Source: Ampullaceana balthica (lineage: Eukaryota > Mollusca > Gastropoda > Lymnaeidae). From it: DNA of 64,000 nucleotides. The stretch's first letter is position 1; each line of letters opens with the position of its first letter. The stretch lies in the NCBI GenBank assembly GCA_944989445.1, contig CALYLW010000016.1, forward strand, positions 1,310,476 through 1,374,475. Reading direction: 5' to 3'. This document shows, piece by piece, positions 54,401-63,603 of this stretch. The position numbers and the translations under genes were made by a program. Under the pieces are notes generated by a model. That model was not told the DNA's origin and did not search any database. It worked only from the letters and a program-made list of their open reading frames with translations.

Positions 54401-55578
54401 AGTCAGTGTCTTAAGCCCAATTCTTTCTTCCTAACAACACTACGGCAGACAGGCAGGATAGATTGAGGACCTCTTGCTTGTTGGATCTTAAAAGTGTAAA
54501 ATATTTTGAGAATTATTAAATTTCAGGTTTACCTCTGACTGTATACGTGTTTATTTGATCTGTTCTAATAGATTTTCACAGTAAAAATTGTCATTAATTG
54601 AAATATTCTTGAACTCGCAGGTAGAAATGTCGCCATCGAAGGAACGTTTAAGATCTCTGGACAAGGTCAACCCGAGCTTTCATTTCTCTCCGATGGGGAC
54701 ATTTCAACCGTGAACTGTGCAATTTTCGACAGCAAATACAGCAACAATTGGACCTTAAATTTTTCCGTTCAAAAGGAGGTCAATAAAATACTGTTTTATA
54801 CCGGTTAGTGGAGTGGGTGGAAGGGGGGGGGGACTGAGTTGTTTCGTCAAACGTCATCAACTTTCTCTTTAGCTTTGAATGGCTTTGTATCAAGATATGA
54901 TTCTTTTCATGTTCTTGGGTGGGACGTCCAAGTTGATGCTAAGGGTTTTGTTTTTTCCTTTTATTTATTTATTTTTTTAAAATTTGTATTTTGTTTGTTT
55001 GTTGTCTAGTGGAGATATGTTCATTTGTTTTGTTATCTTCTAATCCCATGGTGACGCTGCTTGAGGTTTCCCTCGACCTTGACCTTGCGCAACTTAGTTA
55101 TGAAACTGATTGCTGGTTTACCAAATGAATTAAAGGGTGATGAGCCAAAAAATAAAGAAAAGACAGGCATATAAAATTATTCTACGAAAGGTTTGAAAAA
55201 AAAACAACACTTTTTTTGTTAATCTATTGTGATTACTTTAAAAAATGTGGTGTTTCAAATTATCCATAGCCTTTTATTTTCATCCTTAGCCTAATTTTTA
55301 AAAAAAAATTTGCTTTGTTTTCTTTGTTATCTAATGTTTAAAATTCATTTTATTAATGCAGATGACAACTCTGAAGAGAAGCTCTACTTTAATATTAAAG
55401 GCACGTTGAGTGATGGCTCCACTTTATTTCAATACAACTCAAGCTTTGGCAGTCGGCATGTTGTATTTTCAGCTTCCAAAAGGACTGTGGTATCGAATAT
55501 TACATTTATCGTAACCGAGGGATTGCTCAGAATTTGTGACATCCAAGTATTTGGTGGTAGGTAAATGATTTCAAACGC

Positions 55579-55665
<87 letters not shown>

Positions 55666-58600
55666 CCTCTCGGGCCGAAGATTGCACATAGGGCAGAAGT
55701 CATTGATTTCCATTTACGACGATTCGTCGCCAATTGTATTAGGTCTTGATTATTTCTTAGACACATGGTTGAGCTTTCTCTTTTGATTGTTCTACGTAGG
55801 GTTTCTTTTGGTCTTCCTGGTTTTCTTTTGCCTTTTGTTGTCCATATGAAGGCCTGCCGTGGTAGTCTTCTCTCGTCCATTTGAAGAACATGACCGATAT
55901 AATTCCAATGCCTTCTCCTTATAAAGGTTGACACATATTCATGGTTGGTTTCTTCTCTTATTGTTTCATTTGATTTAAAATCACTCCATTTTATATTCAA
56001 AATTTTTCGGAGGCATCTGTTCTCGAAGGCAACTAATTTCTTTTCTATAGCTTGAGTGGATTTCCAGCTTTCACATCCATATGTTAGTACAGGGATTACG
56101 CAAGAGTTGAATAGCCTAAGTTTTATATGTTTGCTAAGTGTCTTTGATCTCCAAATATTTGTAAGTTTGTTAAAAGCACTTGACGTCAACGCAATTCGAG
56201 TCGTTATCTTTGATGTTGCATCTCCATCATGTGACATTTTGCTTCCTAACTAAGTGAAGTTGGTTACTTTCTCTATAGTTTGGTCATTAAGTATAATATC
56301 ATTGGGTTCGTTGGTGAGGTCCATGACTTTAGTTTTCGTTGTGTTGATTTGAAGACCAATTTAAATTGAAAAGTGCTGGAGACGATCCGTTTTTTCCGTT
56401 TTTTTCCATTTTTCAAACGCGTGGATGCATGTGTTGTTGATTTTTATTTTTTTTTAAATTTGTTAAGAATATTTTTTTAAAGTTCAGTGAATCACAAACT
56501 TAATACAGGTTTTCAAAATGTGTTGCCCAGGGTGCCCTATTATCTTACAGACTGTCTCTGTCTGCTTTATCAGAAGTCTTATCTTACAGACTGTGTATGT
56601 TTGATTTAATCAAAAGTCTTATCTTACAGACTGTGTTGGTTTGATTTAATCAAAAGTCTTATCTTACAGACTGTCTCTGTCTGCTTTACTCACAAGTCTT
56701 ATCTTACAGATTGTGTTTGTCTGCTTTAATCACAAGTCTTATCTTACAGACTGTGTAGGTTTGATTTAATCACAAGTCTTATCTTACAGACTGTGTTGGT
56801 TTGATTTAATCACAAGTCTTATCTTACAGACTGTGTTGGTTTGATTTAACCAAAAGTCTTATCTTACAGACTGTGTAGGTTTGTTCTAATCACACGTCTG
56901 ACCTTACAGACTGTGCCGCCCCGTTGTTTTATGTCGGCTGCACTGAGATATGTTTGATTATGTGCTCCAGGAACAGGTGTAACTACAAAGGGATTTGTTA
57001 CGAGTGTCCACTAGGAAGACAGGGAGACCACTGCATGGAAGGTGATTAAAATATCAGACAAAGCTTGAACAAATGATAAAATACTTTTTTAAAATATATT
57101 TTTTATATAATGAATAATAATATAACACTGAAATATTTAAAGTTCTGATTGCAAAAAAAGCTATTCTATATACTCTTTAAACCATTAAATTTATAAATTT
57201 AAATACATGCATATAGGTTTCTGGATTTTCTTTTCTATACGGACGCCCCTAGTGTACACAATTTTATTGTCTTTTTTTCTATAACATACTTCATGTTTAG
57301 ATTGGACAATGTTAAGAAATAAATACTAATGGAATATAATTCCCAATTTTTATTCATAAAGTACATTTTAAAATGTGTGTATTTACAAACTAAATTTAGT
57401 TGGGGTCATTCAAAAATTTATGTCAGTGTTTTATTTTTTATTTTAGTTGAATATGAAGAGGATAACATAAAGCACAGCACAAGTTAACATTAATATACCG
57501 TTTAAACACATGTATATATTTTTATACATTTTTAACAAAGGTTTAAATTATTATACAACACTAAAACAAATGTTAGCATACAATTTGAAACTAATCTGCA
57601 CAGTATTATTACACATCTAAAGAATGTTTATAATATAAAAGACGGTTCAAAAGTTGATTTTTGAAAGAAATTTTTTTTTAAATTTTTTTTATTTTAAATT
57701 CTTTCTTTAAATCGCCTGACGATGCACATGAATCACTGCTACCATAAGGCCTGACAAGAAAAATAGTTAACAAAAATATGTGCATACATGTCAGTTTATA
57801 AAATCAATCTCAAGGTGTTGTAATAAACTATGATAATTATATTGAATAGGCTAATGTCAATAATATGTATCGGAAAAAATATTAACACTCTAAATCAGTG
57901 GTTCCCAAACTTTTTTTACCCGTGGACCCCTTTTACATTCAAAACTGTCCCACGGACCCCCAAATGAAAACGCTACAGAAATGCAAGGTATACAAATTTA
58001 CTAATTAAAAAAACAACATTTTGTTGAAGATTAATTTATTTACATATAACTTTTGTTTAAAATGTTTTTAAAAATTAATGACTTGAATAAACTTGATGAG
58101 ATTTTATGAGTCTGTTTATGTCCGGCTCAATGTTTGTGAGTAACAAACGCAAATCTCCACGAGCACTAATGGCTAGCCGGTTTCTTTTGTTTGTGATGAG
58201 GTTTATTACGGCACTGAATCCACCTTCTACCAAATAGGAAGACGGGAAAGCAGTCAACAACTTCTGTACAATAATCCATAATGCAGGATATAATATTGGG
58301 ATCTCTTTTTTGTAACCAGAATTTTTGGTATCATTCTTCAAACATTGATTTAAGTTCCTCATTTGTGCTTATTTAAAAAGTATCTCCTGTATTAGTATGG
58401 AATCATCAATGTCTGGGATCTGAGTTTGTTCCCCAGCAAAAGGGTTCAACACCCAGTCGGGAGTATCCATGTGAAGAATGTCTTCAAATTTTTGGTTAAG
58501 GTCTGCAAGAAGAGCCGTTAAGTGTTGACAGTAGGCAAGCAAGTCTTCATCTCTATTTTGCAATTTTGAAAGATTTTGAAACTGAGAACATTCTCCTCTC

Positions 58601-61600
58601 CCCAAGTTTTTTTTTCACAGAAAATTTTATGCAACAAACGCAGATATTACGGTTTTAGTTTTGATTAAATTTATTTGGTCACCTTGTAGTTTCAAATTAG
58701 TTTCATTAAATTTGGCAAATAAATCTGTCATGTAGGCTATGTTATTATTTTTTTTATAGTTAATTACATTTTGTCTCAAATCATTGTCTTTGCCTTCCAC
58801 AAATTCCAGCATTGAATCAAAGAGAGCATAAAATCGATTTAAACATGAACTTTTAGATAACCAACGTACTTCTGTGTGAAGTAGTAAATGATTATAGTCT
58901 TCATCGTTTTCTAAACAAAGTTTAGCAAATAATCTTTCATTGATGGCATTCCTTTTGATTTTATTAACTGCTCTAATAACATAATCTAGTGATCCATGCA
59001 AACTTCACTAAGATTTTTTGCAACAAAATGATGTCGATGAATGCACTGAACATACATGTGGTACAGCTTGTTTTAAGTATGCCAGAAAGCCTCGGTATCT
59101 TGCAACAATTGCTGGAGAACCGTCAGTAGTAACAGAAATGATATTAGTCAAGGGTATAGCTTTTTCATCGAAAAATCTGTTTAATTCAGTAAATAACGTT
59201 AAACCTTTCGTATCGGTTGCCAACACTTAGAAAACAACAGTTCTTGGCAAAATTGTTCTTCTTTTACAAGTTTTACATAAGCTAAAAGTAAAGCCTCGTT
59301 TCCTGGTAAAGTGGACTCCTCAAGCTGTAGGGAAAATGCAGATGTTTTTAAGTAATCATACAAAGAATTTTCTACACACTGAGCCATTTTGTCAATCCTT
59401 CTTTCGACTGAATTATTGCTAAGTGGAATTATTTTTGGGATGTCGAAAGCTGGTTTGTGCAACACAGTGCTTATCACCTCACTTACAGCTGGTAAAATAA
59501 GTTCTTCACAAATCGTGTTGGGCTTTCCAGACTTTGCAATCAGTAAAAAAAATATTATAAGACGAACGCAGTCCATCGTCATGTCACTTAAATGATGTCC
59601 CCATGAATTGTTGAAGTGATGGGGTTTTCAAATATTTTTCTTTCACTGCTTTAAAAAAATAATAAATCTTTATCGTTTTGTCACTTTGTATTTTCATCAA
59701 ATGTTCCTTAAGCTTGGAAGGTTTCATAGAATCATTCGACAAAGTTTTATTACACAGAAGACACATTGGTAAAATACTATTTTCTGGTGAGGAAATAAAG
59801 CCATACTTCAAATATGCAACACTGTACTGTCTACATTTTTTTTCGTCGCTCACTCATCTATTTAAAAAGGGCACAAAACTATACGAAAAATTGTATATAA
59901 AATGTTTTATTTGAAAGTTTAATTAACTATTAAATATTACATTTTCCAATGAAACGCTGCAGTAAAACCCTTTAGAATTATTTTACGTAAGATGTTAGGA
60001 AAAAATCCTATTTAAATTTTTTTCAAAAAACTTTCGATCCCTTCCTGAGTTTTTTATTTATTTTTCATTTTATTTAAATTTATTATTTTATTTTTTATTA
60101 ACGTTAAGGCATTACTATATTGAAAATGATTCAAAAGATTTCAAATTTATTCAAATATTATATTTACATACGTTCAAAAGTAAACTATCTGGATAACAAT
60201 ACAAAATTCAACTATATCAAAACTTCCAACTAACAATACTAAACTTCTTTTGCCTAAGAATGGGAAAATTTGTTTATTCACTTCTTATCAGCATTACATA
60301 CAAGTAAATTATCGATTACGTGTGCGACTCTTTTAGACTTTATGTTGTAGGCAAGTTATGCATGTAGCAACACTATTGTATTGCTGTATAAAACTATTTT
60401 CGGAAGTCTGTCTCACACTATGCCATGTTTGTTATTAACTTAAATAGTTGGCTTCATCTCAAACTTTGAAAGGGGGGGGGGTGAGAAATCGGCAAAAATT
60501 CTTATTTTCAAGTGTTTCTATGTTTTAATGTATTAGGTTTCTAAAGCAATTTTTTAATGTTAATTACATAAAAAATATCATTATATATTAAAAATATTAC
60601 TTTGCTAACCCTACAAAAAATGTTTGGTCGAATTTTGAAGAAGTAAAAAGTTTTTTTTCTATTCCTGTATTTGGTATCGTCCAACATATCAAATGTGGTA
60701 TCAATGGAAAGCTTGATTCTTCCTGCTTTAGATAAATATAACTTCCCGACACGTCAAAATTTACCCGACCCTTCAATCATCGTCATTTCTGTTAAAAGAT
60801 GGTATTTTTATGACCTACATATAGGGTCTTCACCTTTCTCAGGCATCAAACTTTCAATAAGCCAAACATTTTGATTGGTTACAGCTGTGGAAATATTGTA
60901 GTTAAACTTTTGTTTCTAGGTCAAACCAATTTATTTTACTCAGGACCTAAAAATCGCTACTATAGTTTTCATTGTTCTTTATTTTTATTTCGGTAATAAT
61001 AAAAAAGAACATGATTTTATTATTTTTATACTAAACCTTGCGCGGACCCCCTGACGTTGTCCAGGGACCCCCAAATCAATTTTAATTTTCCACGGACCCC
61101 CTGAATGGTTCCGCGGACCCCTGGGGGTCCGTACGGACCACTTTGGGAACCACTGCAGGTTAGTACTAAAAAATTTTTTTGTATTTTAGTTAAAGGCAAA
61201 GAATCTCAACTAGGTGGACTTCCGAAACACGCGTTTGAAATCTGTGATAGTCATTAATTTTCTTATTTGGACATACTAAATCTAACTAGTTTCCCTTCAT
61301 TGGCTGAAAAAAATGACTGGCATAATTAACAGTAAAGAGTTGTTCGTGAATAGATGAGTTTGATTCAAACATTTCTTCCATTTTCTCTCATAGAAATTTT
61401 CAATTTAGACACACAAGATAAGACAACTCGTCACTGGAACCCGGATGATTCCCAAAAGAAGAAAATGCTGAAAGCTAGAGGCTTTGCCTTAGACTTCATT
61501 TTACTGATTACAGCTTTGTCGCTAGGATTCTTTATTTGTTGGTTGTGTCTACCTAAGACCGTAACTGGCCTTCGAGGTAATTAAAGTTTAATTGGTTTCC

Positions 61601-62703
61601 TTGATTAATTATAGGTGGTGCACTTACGAAGTATAATATTCTAATGAATTGTTAAAAATATATCCCCCTTTCACTGCTCCTCTTGGTCAAAAAAGCTCAC
61701 TTACAAATAATGCCAATTTCAACAGCCCTGTTGCTTATGAATCATACAATATTTTTATGAAAAATCCCACGCTTTTAAAAATGAAATCATGATATAAATT
61801 ATTTTTTTTAAGTAACTCTTCTGAAAAAATAACTGTAATTCATTTCATCCAGTCATAAATTACAAATTTTATTTTCTAGTGATATTAACTTATACGTTAA
61901 CATATTTGTGATAATGACCAACAGGTCTTATGAAACATTGCCAATTATAGGAGTAACATTTAAAAGTTGATAGGGAATGCTACGGTAATGTTCCGATATA
62001 TTATATAACATATTTGTGTTTGCCACCAGTAGGTGAAAGATGAAATGTTTAGAAGTTACCAATAAAGAAATAGGTTGGACCACTCAATGGCGCACACACA
62101 TAAATTATCCCTAGAGTGAGGTGTCACAAAACCTTTTTTTACGACTGGCCTGATACTAGATGAAAGGACGAGCGCGAGTTACCGAAAATGTTAACAAGCG
62201 TGCAGGCCAGAGCGAAAGCTCGAGCTTTATGAATACCGACAATTAAGATAAGAATTCCGTGAAGGTGAAGGTCGCCACGAAAATTATCCACATCTCAAAA
62301 TTGTTGACCTTTTATTATGAATATTTTCTAACATTAAAATTTCAGCGCAATTTTCCAATGTGTTTAATTACCATGCCGTCAATATTTATACTCTCCGATG
62401 GCATGATATAAAATGTGTGGGCAATATACATTCCATTGAAATGTTTACATTTTGTTTGAACGTCGATTGTATCTCATCTTGTTAAATTTACCCCTAGATC
62501 AAGCCAACAAAATCTATCAGAATCAAACGCCTGACTTAACTCTGATAGGAACACAGAAGGGACCTGAAAGTTTCCAGCCACAGGTGAAAGATGTTGATCA
62601 GGGAACTTTGAGTTCTGACGTGGACACTGGAACAATTGTCTCCTTTTCATCCACTCATTCCAAGCTCATGCCGGGACATTCCCAGTTACAAGAACTTGAA
62701 TGA
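36360..62703 (+). CDS. Gene 3: paralogous receptor, tail truncated by frameshift
   Basis: Eighteen exons match gene 2 one to one with identical lengths except the last: 36360-36423, 37040-37146, 38960-39056, 39294-39503, 40146-40277, 41735-41887, 43064-43252, 44457-44654, 44991-45215, 46308-46412, 52117-52257, 52527-52676, 53652-53828, 54621-54803, 55362-55556, 56910-57041, 61394-61576 and 62498-62703. The frame totals 2847 nt, 948 residues. Domain order is as in gene 2. Oddities: exon 1 has a GC donor (CCAG|GCAAGT); the C-type lectin exon 4 is highly diverged; the exon 7 acceptor region is triplicated; one extra base near 62676 shifts the tail out of frame and removes both tyrosine motifs; the poly(A) signal seen in gene 2 is deleted. 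It may still make a surface receptor with a shorter, possibly non-signalling tail. Confidence 0.8.
36424..36425 (+). promoter_or_regulatory. Non-canonical GC splice donor
   Basis: The AG|GCAAGT context is the usual one for functional GC-AG introns. Confidence 0.65.
37040..37146 (+). CDS. Gene 3 exon 2: start of C-type lectin-like domain
   Basis: As gene 2 exon 2, with VFGWDC for VFAWDC and WKWIKEV for WKRIQEV. The donor is AGA|GTGAGT. Confidence 0.8.
37400..38400. mobile_element. R1 family copy in gene 3 intron 2
   Basis: Starts near tatataataaaaggcaatta, continues through tgacccacttcccgt and tttcagatcgatagg, and ends near 38400. It corresponds to the copy in gene 2 intron 2 and so was inherited. 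Its G-rich tandem parts (37630-37750, 38285-38370) differ in length. Confidence 0.5.
38960..39056 (+). CDS. Gene 3 exon 3: C-type lectin-like helix segment
   Basis: VSCKQRGLRLPRF... with two changes from gene 2 (F to S, T to A). Same gaataag acceptor and AACA|GTAAGT donor. Confidence 0.75.
39294..39503 (+). CDS. Gene 3 exon 4: C-type lectin-like C half (variable)
   Basis: It keeps the scaffold AIWLGARFQ, FRWVDNNE, DCFVMIAHT, ECEEKKSVLC. The segments between differ heavily from gene 2, for example DITQEASKSETSGDC versus DITREAITSPNLRAC, and almost every base change alters an amino acid. Confidence 0.85.
40146..40277 (+). CDS. Gene 3 exon 5: EGF-like module 1
   Basis: Same as gene 2 exon 5 except RCALGW for RCGLGW. 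Confidence 0.85.
40961..41600. repeat. 23-bp minisatellite in gene 3 intron 5, about 28 units
   Basis: Same unit as at 16346-17772 but shorter, more uniform and without the Penelope insertion. Some units lack one base (catgtcgctaa). Confidence 0.95.
41735..41887 (+). CDS. Gene 3 exon 6: galactose-binding-like domain 1, N half
   Basis: DLLLNVDDVLLDFDDSTCY...YYFTWMRLVLYGSFNTS. Several replacements relative to gene 2 (VS to ST, T to M, V to L, S to Y). Confidence 0.75.
42070..42690 (+). other. Unit-3-specific intron 6 segment with a cysteine-rich frame
   Basis: Absent from gene 2, where a Tigger-like fragment lies instead. From about 42467 a frame reads VCVSNHGNNCNPCVTTCHGV and continues IQCDPRY before TAG. 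It is EGF-like in cysteine density but has no donor. It could be a decayed exon or chance. Confidence 0.3.
42855..43066 (+). repeat. 71-bp tandem triplication carrying the exon 7 acceptor
   Basis: Three units each contain ctagggactggcgt, cctaagtatcg and ccattgatagg. The last unit runs into exon 7. The first has atatg instead of atagg and so has lost its AG. Gene 2 has a single copy. Confidence 0.95.
43064..43252 (+). CDS. Gene 3 exon 7: galactose-binding-like domain 1, C half
   Basis: SSNIFTLQLITSEN...LCSVHVFRG. The third of three tandem acceptors (gatag) is used, because the upstream one leads to an early in-frame stop. Confidence 0.8.
44457..44654 (+). CDS. Gene 3 exon 8: galactose-binding-like domain 2, N half
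   Basis: GQNIGLKEHGSSTCLAEGSS... with SWRLDLHYGRIIYDV. Nearly identical to gene 2 but with TC for RF. Confidence 0.85.
44991..45215 (+). CDS. Gene 3 exon 9: galactose-binding-like domain 2, C half
   Basis: QFQQMMDVNLTLQFRSQSN...SLSEVEVYG. Two replacements versus gene 2 (N to D, V to D). Confidence 0.85.
45254..46145 (+). mobile_element. Defective LINE reverse transcriptase in gene 3 intron 9
   Basis: Counterpart of 21776-22665 with the same internal deletion and lost ADD box. Sequence identity with the gene 2 copy is very high, although neither can be under selection as an element. Confidence 0.85.
46308..46412 (+). CDS. Gene 3 exon 10: EGF-like module 2, first part
   Basis: Identical to gene 2 exon 10 (LCAPPFYGVDCLELC...GECYRTLR). 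Donor AGAG|GTTGGT. Confidence 0.8.
46430..51555. repeat. 46-bp minisatellite in gene 3 intron 10, about 108 units
   Basis: Same unit family as gene 2 but three times longer and far more uniform (tacttcaacct is dominant where gene 2 mixes tacttctacct). A marked block with tactgcaacc and cctattctc variants recurs near 47340, 48020 and 48490, showing recent higher-order duplication. All + frames are open, giving false ORFs of up to 1306 residues. Confidence 0.97.
52117..52257 (+). CDS. Gene 3 exon 11: EGF-like modules 2/3
   Basis: NQCPVGYSGKKCQFPCHC... with N to K and L to P relative to gene 2. All cysteines are conserved. Confidence 0.85.
52527..52676 (+). CDS. Gene 3 exon 12: galactose-binding-like domain 3, N half
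   Basis: SDLAKHVDVNDPVHNDNNDT...FLYNWIRVVFDPS. Acceptor gtctcttag. Confidence 0.75.
53090..53630. mobile_element. R1 family copy inserted in gene 3 intron 12
   Basis: Absent from gene 2 at the same place. Contains ttatattaactt, tgacccacttcccgt, tttcagatcaatcg, tttttagtttatctct and gtcaaaaactttg. It ends about 20 bases before exon 13, so it now supplies part of the polypyrimidine and branch region. Confidence 0.6.
53652..53828 (+). CDS. Gene 3 exon 13: galactose-binding-like domain 3, C half
   Basis: AEVSNLTLTFEDSQICEKKK...SLCSFYISEG. One replacement versus gene 2 (I to T). Confidence 0.8.
54113..54563. mobile_element. Unit-3-specific ~450-bp insertion in intron 13
   Basis: Gene 2 reads across (cttgcctgttctaatcat at about 27470). 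No coding frame. The minus strand has tgatgaagatgcttaaaa followed by ggaaac, faintly like the tgatgaaggc...gaaac word of the Penelope element. Class not established. Confidence 0.4.
54621..54803 (+). CDS. Gene 3 exon 14: galactose-binding-like domain 4, N half
   Basis: GRNVAIEGTFKISGQ...NNWTLNFSVQ...ILFYTG. Few changes from gene 2 (L to S, T to S, T to N). Confidence 0.8.
55362..55556 (+). CDS. Gene 3 exon 15: galactose-binding-like domain 4, C half
   Basis: DDNSEEKLYFNIKG...VVFSASKRTVVSNITF...ICDIQVFG. Donor GGTG|GTAGGT. Confidence 0.85.
55580..55665. repeat. (TTAG)n microsatellite, about 21 units
   Basis: Uninterrupted tetranucleotide run forming the 3' tail of the antisense LINE. Confidence 0.97.
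55580..56410 (-). mobile_element. 5'-truncated LINE with (TTAG)n tail, antisense
   Basis: Flanking 11-bp repeats tttcaaacgcg lie at 55569-55579 and 56411-56421. Gene 2 has the empty site. The minus strand 56237-55656 encodes a LINE C-terminal end: NSCVIPVLTYGCESWKS, FENRCLRKILNIKWSD, HWNYIGHVLQMD, GKRKPGRPKETLRR and ATNRRKWKSM. The tail is (CTAA)n read 5' to 3' on that strand, the simple-repeat tail seen in RTE-like LINEs. Confidence 0.85.
56541..56909 (+). repeat. 40-bp array of exon 16 splice acceptors, about 9 units
   Basis: Same acceptor-derived unit as in gene 2 (cttatcttacagactgtgt), but only about a third as many copies. It ends at the true exon 16 boundary. Confidence 0.95.
56910..57041 (+). 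CDS. Gene 3 exon 16: EGF-like module, membrane-proximal
   Basis: Identical to gene 2 exon 16 by eye (DCAAPLFYVGCTEIC...GDHCME). Confidence 0.85.
57896..61155 (-). mobile_element. hAT transposon, 3.26 kb, near full length
   Basis: The ends are CAGTGGTTCCCAAACTTTTT and its inverted copy (CTTTGGGAACCACTG). Near both ends lie several ggacccc words. It encodes a decayed ZBED/SCAND3-type transposase on the minus strand. It lies in intron 16; gene 2 has the empty site (ctctaaatgttagg near 30983). An 8-bp target duplication is not visible on the right side. Confidence 0.85.
58075..59853 (-). pseudogene. hAT (ZBED/SCAND3-like) transposase, broken
   Basis: Read on the minus strand in successive frames: 59853-59584 starts MSDEKKCRQYSVAYLKYGFI with a BED-type finger (CLLCNKTL...KLKEHL); 59582-59199; 59226-59008 (VTTDGSPAIVARYRGFL); 59001-58627 (HTEVRWLSKSSCLNRFYAL, the RW motif of hAT enzymes); 58605-58369; and 58362-58075 with the hAT dimerisation region (FPSSYLVEGGFSAVINLIT, RNRL, GDLRLLLTNIEPDI). 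Frame changes and stops between these pieces mean no full protein is made. Confidence 0.85.
61394..61576 (+). CDS. Gene 3 exon 17: membrane span
   Basis: EIFNLDTQDKTTRHWNPDDS, then a basic run QKKKMLKAR, then ALDFILLITALSLGFFICWL. Donor CGAG|GTAATT. Confidence 0.85.
62498..62703 (+). CDS. Gene 3 exon 18: truncated cytoplasmic tail
   Basis: It parallels gene 2 through FSSTHSKLMP, then an extra base (ccgggacattc versus ccgcacattc) shifts the frame to GHSQLQELE and TGA at 62701. In the lost frame the second tyrosine has also changed to histidine (tat to cat), so the tail has probably been free to drift. Confidence 0.75.
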
Positions 62704-63603
62704 AACGAATACCGTGACGGAATATTCCAGCGTGGTCGATGACACGCATCAAGGAATCAATATATGAAATGTTAGCACCCCACTAGATTTTTTTTGTTGC
62801 TGTTGAAAATAACAATGATATTTTTGGAGTGTAAGAACTATGCAAAAACAAATAAGTATACAAAAAGGCTTTCAGGTTCGACTACAAATTTTACCTTAGT
62901 ATCTGAGATTAGGTACTGGGTCAGTTTTTATCAGTTTGTACTTGTGTGGAGCTAAATATTATTATTAGTTCGTCAACTTCAATCTTGTTGCACGTTGTTT
63001 TTTAATGTGTCTTTGAGCTCGTGTGTGTGTGTTTACCTGAGTTAGTAGTGTAAATGTGAAAAAAAATGTTATTTTCAAAATGTAGTTTGTTAATATAGTC
63101 TTGATTAAATTTACTAACTGACAAGTCTTGTTGCTTATTTATTTTGAAGTTATTGAAAAAATGTAATTTGTTCAAATTAATTGGGTGAAATTCATTTCTG
63201 GATAAATCAATTATTTATATGAGACAGCTAAAACGGCTAAACTATGGTAATGATTATTTATATGTATTAAGTAAGGCTGCGGAAATTAGCGATTAAGTAA
63301 TTGATTAAGCGTTACAACTTTTTAATCAATTAAAAGTAATTTGATCGATTAAAATTCAATTAAAATCTATGAAACTGTATATTTCTAATACGTTTTTTAA
63401 ATTTATTAATAATTTATATTTTTGTTACTTATTATTCCTCCTTATTTCATGCTTTGCAGAAAGAATTTGCTGTATTACGTCACAAAATTTGGGAGCCATG
63501 GAATTATCGACACTTAACCGATTTTGCGAAGTAATGAATCGCGACTTAAACGGATCTATTTTATATGGGTTATAAAAATATAATTGGTCAAAACCAAAAC
63601 GTG
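62704..63603 (+). other. 3' region of unit 3
   Basis: Matches 33907-34766 but lacks 42 bp including AATAAA at about 62835. A short frame at 63461-63575 (QNLGAMELS...SILYGL) parallels the one in unit 2. Confidence 0.45.

Larger units (their letters stand above)
34767..63603 (+). repeat. Tandem duplication unit 3 (~28.8 kb)
   Basis: It is collinear with unit 2. The size difference comes mainly from a larger 46-bp array (+3.3 kb), the hAT transposon (+3.3 kb) and a LINE (+0.8 kb), offset by absence of the Penelope element and shorter 23-bp and 40-bp arrays. Confidence 0.85.

Noticed and set aside
59018..59230. + strand ORFs inside the hAT element
   Set aside because: They are shadows of the minus-strand transposase.
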